From: an uncultured Paludibacter sp.
Lineage (GTDB): Bacteria > Bacteroidota > Bacteroidia > Bacteroidales > Paludibacteraceae
Assembly: GCA_937927845.1 (NCBI GenBank)
Contig: CALFXE010000251.1
Span: 1-57,390, forward strand
Direction of reading: 5' to 3'
Length of the DNA: 57,390 nucleotides
Numbering within the stretch: the first letter of the stretch is position 1; each line of letters begins with the position of its first letter. Position numbers and translations under genes: made by a program. Positions 17,890-24,567 of the stretch are shown in pieces. Below the pieces are notes generated by a model, which was given only the letters and a program-made list of their open reading frames with translations, had not been told where the DNA came from and ran no database searches.

Positions 17890-18414
17890 ATGAAAAATTA
17901 TATATTTTTTACAATGCTTGCTGTAATTGTATGGGGGTGCAGTACGCAAAAGTGTATATATAATTCAAAGATATATGACGACATATATGCTTGTCAGGGA
18001 GGACAGGGAATTATTGAAAAGTCGCTGAATTTTTATAGAGTAAATTTAAATTATCTGGACAAATTTGAGTATTCTTCTAAAAATGATACTGTTTATATTT
18101 TAGAAATGTATAGCATTCAGGGTGAAGTGCTTATTACAATTTGGAATAAAAATAAAACTCTTTCTTATACCAACGAACGAGGTTATTTTGCAACCAAGAA
18201 TGAGCCTTTGTTTACAAAATATATGGTGAAGTTAGTGTCGGAATGGAATATTCCCGAACTAGAAGAGGAAGAAGAGATTAACTCTAATATGCTACCAAGT
18301 GAATTAATTTATGCCACTAAAATAGTATTTAATAAAAGAAACTATCACATTGATTGTATTTGTTTCAAAGATTTTTTTAATTTTCAAAGAGATAGAATGG
18401 ATTTTAGCGATTGA
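17890..18414 (+). CDS. Candidate lipoprotein immunity protein for the M91-like toxin
   Basis: The 174-residue protein has a lipoprotein signal (MKNYIFFTMLAVIVWGC) and a mature region with no recognised domain; it includes an acidic stretch (PELEEEEEINS). It begins 4 bases after the protease cassette, the standard place for a cognate immunity gene in polymorphic toxin loci. Its immunity role rests on position only. The lipoprotein signal suggests that neutralisation takes place in the periplasm or at a membrane surface. Confidence 0.55.
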   Translation: MKNYIFFTMLAVIVWGCSTQKCIYNSKIYDDIYACQGGQGIIEKSLNFYRVNLNYLDKFEYSSKNDTVYILEMYSIQGEVLITIWNKNKTLSYTNERGYFATKNEPLFTKYMVKLVSEWNIPELEEEEEINSNMLPSELIYATKIVFNKRNYHIDCICFKDFFNFQRDRMDFSD

Positions 18415-18548
18415 TAGAAGCAAATTTATGTTTTGAAAGATAATAGTCTGTTTCGGTGAGCTGTTTTTTTAAAACACTGCCGCTTTTGGGTAGGCTGTCC
18501 AATTTTTCGTTATATTTTTGAATCAAGTTTGTACCTCCACCATCAATG
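18404..18548 (-). pseudogene. Minus-strand coding remnant
   Basis: Read on the minus strand, this stretch gives an open frame without a start codon (IDGGGTNLIQKYNEKLDSLP, then KSGSVLKKQLTETDYYLSKH, ending KFASINR-stop). Upstream the frame is closed by a TGA. It may be the 3' end of a gene cut off by rearrangement. Homology was not recognised and chance cannot be excluded. Confidence 0.2.
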
Positions 18549-18604
18549 CAAAATCACTTAAATAGAATATCTAAGCCGGTAGGCACAGTTTACAGAACAA
18601 GATA

Positions 18605-18709
18605 ATGAAAAGAATTAGAATAATATTTATCATTGTATCAATCGTTTTATCACTGATAATTATCTATGCTATTATTAATAGTTGGGTAAGTCATAAATAT
18701 GAAATATAA
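18605..18709 (+). CDS. 34-residue single-pass membrane peptide
   Basis: A short frame begins MKRIRIIFIIVSIVLSLIII and continues YAIINSWVSHKYEI. It consists of a basic start, one hydrophobic helix and a short polar tail. It lies between the immunity gene of one cassette and the next cassette. It could be a small immunity peptide, a truncated immunity gene or chance. Confidence 0.3.
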   Translation: MKRIRIIFIIVSIVLSLIIIYAIINSWVSHKYEI

Positions 18710-18724
18710 GGTAGAATAGGTGAT

Positions 18725-20095
18725 ATGGTAAATATTCAATGGGTGGAAGAATGGATGTTTAATACAATAGAGTGGTTAAAATATTTTTTAACTTATGTAA
18801 TTATCACTATTATTTACTTATTGGTAATAGTAACAATCCGATATAATTTACTAAATTTGCCCGACACAATACAGTTTAAAAACGGAAGGCAAATAATCAA
18901 CAGATACGATGCCACAGGACAAAAACTAAGTACGATGTACGTTACACCCATATACCCACTGTCAGCACCATTAACGGCAGGAGCAACAATAAGCACCGAC
19001 AACAGCAGTTTCAGGCGTTACGGAACATTGTATAATGCCAATGTGGAATATACGCTGGCTTATAACGGCAACAGAACAATTGCCCGAATACACAATGCGG
19101 AAGGATATGCACTACCCTCAAACATATTGTTCTATCACCGCAAAGACCATCTGGGAAGCATACGTTCCCTTTGGAGCACAAACTACAATTATGACGACAG
19201 GTATTATCCAAGCGGATTACCATGGGGCAATGATACCGGATATGATGTGGGACCTTACAAATACAACGGAAAAGAATTTATCGAGACACATGGATTGGAT
19301 GAGTACGATTCTTATGCAAGGTGGTATTATCCGGCTATTATGCGTACAACAACGATGGATCCGTTAGCTGAGAAGTATTATAATATTTCACCGTATGCAT
19401 GGTGTGGAAATAATCCGGTGAATGTCATTGACCCTGACGGGAGGGAGGCTTGGGAAGTAAACAATAAATGGGATGATGACTATATTAACAAATTTAGTAG
19501 CTTTGTATCCAATCAAACTAACCAATATGTAAAAGATGGTGGTAAATTTACCTGCGAAGATTTTGCGTTATCTTTACTCATTGATTTTGCCAGTACAAAT
19601 GGATTACCTGTAATCATTAATAACGGTAGTGGGACATACGATGCTCGTTCTGATTATTATACTGATGTCGGAACATTTAAAAATGATGTATTAACTACAA
19701 CAGGAGCAAGAGATTTGCAAAATAAAAACAATACTGTTTCTACTGACATTGCAGGAGTAAGAGGTGGAGATATAATAGTAAATAGGAACAATAACAATGT
19801 AGGGACACACATACAGGTAGTAACTGCAAGCTTTTATATTGGCAATACGGATTTTGTCAATGGTGTATCTGTCGCACAAGGAAATTCAGGTCTTTTAAAT
19901 GGAGTACCTGGTTCAAGTAGTATATTGGGTGCTGGGAACCCTAATTCTTCTTTTTACACTGGTAAACCAATCGAAAGAGGTTGGGTTGATGTCAATGCAA
20001 ATGTTTATTTTAATAATACAAAGGGGACGACTACAAGCAATTATAGTAATACTAAAAATATTGATATTAAACGTTGGAATTTTTCAGGCTTTTAG
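18725..20095 (+). CDS. Displaced RHS cassette with Cys/His (papain- or transglutaminase-like) toxin tip
   Basis: The first 35 residues (MVNIQWVEEWMFNTIEWLKY, then a hydrophobic helix FLTYVIITIIYLLVI) are not RHS and look like the start of a lost membrane protein. RHS core begins abruptly at about 18827 (VTIRYNLLNLPDT) and is almost identical to cassette B until 19258, then diverges to NPVNVIDPDGREAW. The tip has C277-E-D (GGKFTCEDFALSLLIDFASTNGLPV), like the CEDxA start of transglutaminase/papain-fold peptidases, then RGGDIIV and H362 (GTHIQVV). A peptidase or amidase activity is inferred, substrate unknown. A membrane protein gene follows after 3 bases. Confidence 0.65.
   Translation: MVNIQWVEEWMFNTIEWLKYFLTYVIITIIYLLVIVTIRYNLLNLPDTIQFKNGRQIINRYDATGQKLSTMYVTPIYPLSAPLTAGATISTDNSSFRRYGTLYNANVEYTLAYNGNRTIARIHNAEGYALPSNILFYHRKDHLGSIRSLWSTNYNYDDRYYPSGLPWGNDTGYDVGPYKYNGKEFIETHGLDEYDSYARWYYPAIMRTTTMDPLAEKYYNISPYAWCGNNPVNVIDPDGREAWEVNNKWDDDYINKFSSFVSNQTNQYVKDGGKFTCEDFALSLLIDFASTNGLPVIINNGSGTYDARSDYYTDVGTFKNDVLTTTGARDLQNKNNTVSTDIAGVRGGDIIVNRNNNNVGTHIQVVTASFYIGNTDFVNGVSVAQGNSGLLNGVPGSSSILGAGNPNSSFYTGKPIERGWVDVNANVYFNNTKGTTTSNYSNTKNIDIKRWNFSGF
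18827..19258 (+). repeat. RHS core recombination block, cassette C copy
   Basis: Matches 16587-17018 of cassette B with constant offset 2240 and only scattered single-base differences. The left edge falls inside the core, giving a shorter homology arm than in cassette B. Confidence 0.8.
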
Positions 20096-20098
20096 AGT

Positions 20099-20521
20099 AT
20101 GGACAAAATATTAAGATATATTACTAATAAATCAATCCAACGAATACTGTATTTTATATTATTGTTGGTTTATAATCTTTTAATATTTCTCAACAGAGGC
20201 ATAAAAGGTGATAGTTCGATTGGAATTCCATTTATTTGGTTTTGGATAATACCGACAATAATACTAATCTATCAAATCATATTTAATAACAAAATCGGTT
20301 GGTGTGCTTTGTTTATTTTATATATTTTTTATATGATATGGACAATTAAATCAATTACAGAATGGATAATGTGGAAATGTGATACAGTGATTGAATGTTT
20401 ATTAGAAGGTATTCTATTATGTATAATTTTATTTACTGTGGGGTGGTTTCTTTATTTAATAAGTCCTTTTTTTTACGTCGCCTATCAGAAACAAAATTAC
20501 ACAAGCAAACGTAATAAATAA
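20099..20521 (+). CDS. Candidate membrane-embedded immunity protein for the Cys/His toxin
   Basis: The 140-residue protein has about four hydrophobic segments (ILYFILLLVYNLLIFL, FIWFWIIPTIILIYQIIF, WCALFILYIFYMIW, LLEGILLCIILFTVGWFLYL) and a basic C-terminus. It starts 3 bases after the toxin stop, so it is the likely immunity gene by position. A multi-pass membrane protein suits a toxin acting at or across the inner membrane. No family was recognised. The next 160 bases hold no convincing gene, only a 41-codon frame at 20530. Confidence 0.55.
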   Translation: MDKILRYITNKSIQRILYFILLLVYNLLIFLNRGIKGDSSIGIPFIWFWIIPTIILIYQIIFNNKIGWCALFILYIFYMIWTIKSITEWIMWKCDTVIECLLEGILLCIILFTVGWFLYLISPFFYVAYQKQNYTSKRNK

Positions 20522-20682
20522 GTACAGACATGCGTAAATTTTCAAATTGGCACATTTCTAAGATTGTCACTTTATCAAGGACATATTCAAGACCAATAAA
20601 TCACAATTCAATGAATGGATTTTATACAATAATGCCATACAATCCTTTCTATTAGTAATTCTCAATAATAATATGAATTAAT

Positions 20683-21981
20683 ATGAAAATAAGCATTATG
20701 AAATATGTTATTTTATTTATGATGATTTTTATAAGCCACTTTATGTTTGCTCAAAAAGAATATGCTAAAAAAATCAATCAATTTAACGACAAAGGGCAAA
20801 AGGAGGGTTTTTGGAAAGAAGATTTAAAATACCAAACGGAGGAAACATACTATCATAATGATACAAAATCAGGGATATATAAAGCATATCGAAATGGAAA
20901 ATTAGCCTGTCTTGGAGAATTCGAGAATGGAGAAATGTCGAGTATTTGGTATTATTTCGGTGATTATGGTCATTTAATAATGATACAAAAGGACTTTAAA
21001 AAAAACAATACTCCAAGCCCTGCCGAACATTTACCGACACATCCGGTAACCTTCATTACTACCGCAAAGACCATTTGGGCAATGTACGCGAAGTGTGGAT
21101 GCTTACGCAGGGCGTGCCGACAGAGCACACAGTATTATGCCGGCGGACTGCCTTGCTACGATGCAGACAACGACTCTTATTTGCAGCCGTATAAGTTCGG
21201 AGGTAAAGAATTTATCGAGACACACGGCTATGACAGCTATGATTTTCATGCCCGTATGCGCATGGGGGCAATACCTGCATTTGAAACACCCGACCCATTA
21301 GCGGAGAAAAGACCTTGGGAGTCTCCTTACTGCTATGCTGGAAATAATCCTATTAACTTTATTGACCCTGACGGTAGGGAAGTAGTCGCTGCTGATATTC
21401 TTGCAAGACGGAACATTACTAATACGTTGAGTAAAGCGGAAGCACAATATGTCAGATTTGACGATAATGGCAGGTTAGACGTTTCTTTATTAAATCAATA
21501 TGACGGTAATTCGAAAAATTTCACAGCATTACACTCATTAGCTAATAGCGAAACAAGTTATATTTTTGCTGTTGCAAGTCAAGATATAAACGGCAGTAAG
21601 TTTTTTGAAAAAGGAAGTAACCCCAAAAATCCTAATAATTTTTCTTATGGAGTTACCAATATGCCTGGAATGGAACACGACCCTTCTCCAAATAATAATG
21701 TGTACATTTTTACCGCTTCTTTTTTAGACGAGAAAACGCAAACAAGAAACACGGCACACGAGGGTTACGGACACGCTTATTTTTTTGAATTGAGTAAAAA
21801 TAATCCGTCTATAAATCCTAATCACACAAAAGGCATAGTTGGAACAGGTGTGGAATACGACCCTGATTTGAAAAAGAATGTACCATATTTTATTTTTGGA
21901 CAAACTAATACTGCACTTGAAAATCAAATAAAAATGGTTGAAAAACAAGCAATTAAAAATTATGAAGACAGAAATCTATAA
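20683..21981 (+). CDS. Chimeric cassette: MORN-type secreted N-terminus fused to an RHS end with HEGYGH metalloprotease-like tip
   Basis: Residues 1-110 carry a signal peptide (MKYVILFMMIFISHFMFAQ) and MORN/YwqK-like repeats (FNDKGQKEGFWKEDL, KSGIYKAYRNGKLACLGEFE), the style of some immunity proteins. At 21032 RHS core DNA begins, read out of frame (HPVTFITTAKTIWAMYAKCG) up to the CACACA tract (21126-21131). Beyond it the same frame is the true core (TQYYAGGLPCYDADN to NPINFIDPDGRE). The tip contains H359-E-G-Y-G-H364 (TAHEGYGHAYFFEL), a zinc-site-like HExxxH, so a metallopeptidase is suspected. ATG at 20698 is an alternative start. The immunity candidate overlaps its 3' end. The gene looks like a recombination fusion of an older immunity gene with the next cassette. 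Confidence 0.65.
   Translation: MKISIMKYVILFMMIFISHFMFAQKEYAKKINQFNDKGQKEGFWKEDLKYQTEETYYHNDTKSGIYKAYRNGKLACLGEFENGEMSSIWYYFGDYGHLIMIQKDFKKNNTPSPAEHLPTHPVTFITTAKTIWAMYAKCGCLRRACRQSTQYYAGGLPCYDADNDSYLQPYKFGGKEFIETHGYDSYDFHARMRMGAIPAFETPDPLAEKRPWESPYCYAGNNPINFIDPDGREVVAADILARRNITNTLSKAEAQYVRFDDNGRLDVSLLNQYDGNSKNFTALHSLANSETSYIFAVASQDINGSKFFEKGSNPKNPNNFSYGVTNMPGMEHDPSPNNNVYIFTASFLDEKTQTRNTAHEGYGHAYFFELSKNNPSINPNHTKGIVGTGVEYDPDLKKNVPYFIFGQTNTALENQIKMVEKQAIKNYEDRNL
21032..21360 (+). repeat. RHS core 3' block repeated from the resident gene
   Basis: Matches 14843 to about 15171 with constant offset 6189 and no indel, including the CACACA frameshift tract. Single-base differences accumulate only past the AFETPDPLAE region. 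Confidence 0.8.
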
Positions 21982-22402
21982 AATAATAATTTTGATATTG
22001 GGTTTTGCCCTATTGGGTTGTTCTATAATAAAAAAGGAAAATATTTCTTTTAAGTTGGAACGTCAAAAACTTTTATCAAAGGAAGTCGAAATGCAATTAC
22101 CTGTTCCTTTTCATACCCAAAAAGACAATTACGAGGAAGGTGTAATTTATTTTTATAGTTTTATTGATAGTGCGTATATTATTGTTTTTCAAGGGTCAAT
22201 GATGGAATTTTCAATAGATAAATACCAAGCGCAAAAAACAGAAGTAAAAAATCAAAAAAAAATATCTGTTGGGGTTGAAAATAATAAATTTTGGCGCAAA
22301 GATGTTTTTGAGGGCGTAAGAATATATTATGACAATGTTCCTGCAAAAAATAAGGGAATTTATGACAAAGTTTTGGACGAAATAAAGATCAACCCATTGT
22401 AA
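21962..22402 (+). CDS. Candidate lipoprotein immunity protein for the HEGYGH toxin
   Basis: Starting at 21962 (MKTEIYKIIILILGFALLGC) gives a lipoprotein signal; ATG at 21938 would lengthen the overlap with the toxin gene. The frame overlaps the last 20 bases of the cassette, so the two are translationally coupled. The mature region (about 126 residues) has no recognised domain. Position directly after a toxin tip is the only evidence for immunity. Confidence 0.6.
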   Translation: MKTEIYKIIILILGFALLGCSIIKKENISFKLERQKLLSKEVEMQLPVPFHTQKDNYEEGVIYFYSFIDSAYIIVFQGSMMEFSIDKYQAQKTEVKNQKKISVGVENNKFWRKDVFEGVRIYYDNVPAKNKGIYDKVLDEIKINPL

Positions 22403-22457
22403 AGTTGAAAAACAAGCCCCGCAAATGTCTTGTCCTAAAATAAGTTTACACCATAAT

Positions 22458-22498
22458 CAATTAACTCCAGAATTATGACAATAAATGTAAATTGTTTT
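22458..22498 (+). repeat. 41-bp leader shared by two RHS cassettes, copy 2
   Basis: Identical to 16288-16328 and joined to the RHS core at the same base. Upstream sequences differ (AGTTTACACCATAAT here), so the left border of the shared unit is sharp. Confidence 0.75.
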
Positions 22499-22798
22499 AT
22501 TCCCGAGGACTGCAACGAGAGTTTCTTTTACGACAAGCATGGAAATATAACCGGTATATGGCGTCAGGGACAGGCAGGAGGATACCATATCGACAATCTC
22601 TCGTTTCAATACAACGGAAATCAGATTAAAAAGATAACAGACCATGCAAACAGCCAAAACAGTTACTCAGTCAAAGAATACCAGGATTTGGCTGATGAGC
22701 AAACCGAATTCTTTTATGATGCCACAGGACAAAAACTAAGTACGATGTACGTTACACCCATATATCTAATGTTAACACTCATTTTCACCCAATGTTAA
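22475..22798 (+). pseudogene. RHS core remnant without a toxin tip
   Basis: The frame starts with the same MTINVNCF leader as the protease cassette and follows the RHS core to MYVTPIY, where it is cut off at about 22765 by sequence leading into promoter block copy 4. A 120-base in-frame deletion relative to 14521-14640 lies between direct repeats of TACGATGC. It carries more point differences from the resident core than the other copies do (for example WRQGQAGGYH for WRHGQAGVYH). It has no tip, so it is probably a decayed cassette. Confidence 0.7.
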
Positions 22799-23004
22799 CA
22801 GCCATCACATTCCACAAAAGACACCTCTTTACCTATCCCCTATTAATCAACACGTTACAAAGCCTCCAATGTTAAATAACGTAATCCCAATGTTATATAA
22901 CATTCCGTTAACCTGATTATACAAAAAAAGTTTGGAGCTTTGCAAGTGGAAAATAATTCCATAATTATTAATCTTTTATTAATCATTTAATTTTTTAAAA
23001 AACT
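22791..23004 (+). promoter_or_regulatory. Island promoter block, copy 4 (before the HU-like gene)
   Basis: Palindromes lie at 22868-22883 (AATGTTAAATAACGTA) and 22889-22904 (AATGTTATATAACATT), starts 21 bp apart. The -7-like box GAGCTTTG and the tail GTGGAAAATAATTCCATAA follow as in copy 1. The first 60 bases are more diverged than in the other copies. The start codon of the HU-like gene lies 50 bases past the tail. Confidence 0.7.
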
Positions 23005-23706
23005 ATGTTAAAGTATTCTTTGCAGGAGAACCTGCTTACAGAACGCCCGGATGATTATTCGGCTCAGACCGTAGTAGAGGGCAGTTATGACAAAGAAGCC
23101 ATCATCAGTCTTATGTTGCAGCGAGGAACGCTCGTTACGCGTACCGACATGTTGGCGGTGTTAAATCTTTTCGAAGAAGTGATAACCTCACTAATTCAGA
23201 ATGGTAGCACAATCAATCTTCCGCTTTTTAACACATCATTCTCCATTTCGGGTGTGTTCGAAGGACCGATGGACGTTTTCGATGGAGGACGTCACAAACT
23301 GAACGTAAACCTTTCCAAAGGAGTTCTGCTACGAGATGCAGAAACTAAAGTGAAGTTCGAGAAAACCAATGCCATTTCTCCCACCCCATCCATTCAGGAA
23401 GTGAAAGACGTTGTTTCTGGTAAAACTAACGAAATACTTACTCCAGGCGGTGTTGTACAGTTATGGGGCAGCAATCTGAAAATAGTCGGCGACAATGAAG
23501 ACGTAGGACTGTGGTTTGTCCCCAAAACCGGTGAAGCCATAAAAGCTACCGTTTTAGTTACCAACAAACCGGCATCGGTTATCGCAATGATACCTGAATT
23601 AGCAAAGGGAGAGTATTCTGTGAAGGTGGTAACGCAATTTCCAGGTGGAGGCGCTTTGCTAAAAATACCCAGAGTTAGTCTATTTAATAAGATGCTATTG
23701 GTATAG
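23005..23706 (+). CDS. HU/IHF-like DNA-binding protein with DUF4469-type Ig-like tail
   Basis: Residues 1-125 match the Bacteroidetes-type HU-like domain (LLTERPDDYSAQTVVEGSYD, DKEAIISLMLQRGTLVTRTD, VLNLFEEVITSLIQNGSTINLPLF, NVNLSKGVLLRD). Residues 135-233 form a beta-rich tail of the DUF4469 kind (GGVVQLWGSNLKIVGD, GLWFVP, IPELAKGEYSVKVVTQF). These proteins are presumed to bind DNA as nucleoid-associated factors; the tail's role is unknown. It carries the same tandem operator as the toxin genes, so it is probably co-induced and could organise or recombine the island DNA (inference). It stands alone, with the next gene more than 350 bases away. Confidence 0.8.
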   Translation: MLKYSLQENLLTERPDDYSAQTVVEGSYDKEAIISLMLQRGTLVTRTDMLAVLNLFEEVITSLIQNGSTINLPLFNTSFSISGVFEGPMDVFDGGRHKLNVNLSKGVLLRDAETKVKFEKTNAISPTPSIQEVKDVVSGKTNEILTPGGVVQLWGSNLKIVGDNEDVGLWFVPKTGEAIKATVLVTNKPASVIAMIPELAKGEYSVKVVTQFPGGGALLKIPRVSLFNKMLLV

Positions 23707-23722
23707 TAGAATTTTCTTCACA

Positions 23723-23807
23723 CAGTATGAGGGGAAGCATTCATGCAGTATGAGGGGAAGCATTCATACAGTGTGAGGGGAAGCATTCATACAGTATGAG
23801 GATAAAC
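23723..23807 (+). repeat. 23-bp direct tandem repeat, 3.5 units
   Basis: Units begin at 23723, 23746, 23769 and 23792, each CAGTATGAGGGGAAGCATTC followed by ATA or ATG, with one A/G change in the third and a broken fourth. The array starts 17 bases after the HU-like gene. No spacers separate the units, so it is not a CRISPR array. Confidence 0.8.
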
Positions 23808-24073
23808 ACCTCTATATTATAATCCAAAATCAATTAACTACTATGAAATCAAATCATCTGATTGAGAAAGCCGTCCTGCATAATAACCTTGCAGGAGGCT
23901 GTCTCAAAAAATAACAATTAATATAAAACAACAAACAAATTAATGTGTACATTTGCAGTCGTAATTAGAATAATATTAACGGCTTATGATAATATAATAA
24001 TTTTCAATATTCAATAAAACTAATATTCTATAAACCACAAAGGATAACCGTTTTACTATCTGCATAAAAACAA
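23808..24073 (+). other. Intergenic stretch with a gene-start fragment and a predicted promoter
   Basis: At 23843-23872 lies ATGAAATCAAATCATCTGAT, a near copy of 8011-8037 at the beginning of the RHS operon (both encode KSNHLIEK). It opens a 23-codon frame ending after an inverted repeat (CCTGCA/TGCAGG, about 23875-23897). TACATTTG at 23948-23955 matches TAnnTTTG and probably serves the outer-membrane gene at 24074. Nothing else was recognised. Confidence 0.4.
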
Positions 24074-24528
24074 ATGATATTTAATGATACCGGAATTAAT
24101 TTTATGATTATACGCAAATTATCTTATCCCCCGCTACGCAATATTGTTATGCATTACAGTACACAATCAATCAGAGTTTTAGTTATTATTTTCATCTTAT
24201 CACTATCCTTTAGATTAAGTGCACAAAGCAACAAAAAACTGAATTTCAAACTTACTTACGGTATGGTTAACAGTCAACCGATGGAATTATCCGCATGGGA
24301 TTGGTTTCTGAAAAATATCCAACAGGTACCGGTGAAATACATGAGATGGGTTTTTCATACCAATACACAGAAGGAATATGGGATAAACCTGAATTTGAAG
24401 CCGGATTGGGTGCCGGTATGAATTATTATTTTACGAAACATATTGGAGTTTTTGCAGAACTGATGGGAGGAAAATTTCATTACAAACAATACTTTAAATG
24501 GAAAGCCGGCGTTGTAGTAAAATTCTAA
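24074..24528 (+). pseudogene. Small outer-membrane beta-barrel gene with internal frameshift
   Basis: The first frame (24074-24421) has a signal peptide (VLVIIFILSLSFRLSAQ) and starts a barrel (KLNFKLTYGMVNSQPMEL). The matching continuation is in another frame (24295-24528: EIHEMGFSYQYTEGIWDKPE, LGAGMNYYFTKHIGVFAELMGG, ending FKWKAGVVVKF, a typical terminal strand). A shift around 24290-24310 separates the halves. It is either a recent pseudogene or a base error. It precedes the DUF4249 gene by 39 bases, so it may have been the first gene of that operon. Confidence 0.55.
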
Positions 24529-24567
24529 CAAACACAACACATATACAATTACTCAATAATTCAGCAC

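Noticed and set aside
22428..22455. Insertion-sequence end near TGTCCTAAAATAAGTTTACA
   Set aside because: It resembles some transposon termini, but no matching inverted end, target duplication or transposase is present in the window.
23723..23807. Possible CRISPR array from regularly spaced repeats
   Set aside because: The 23-bp units are contiguous, with no spacer sequences between them, and no cas genes are present.
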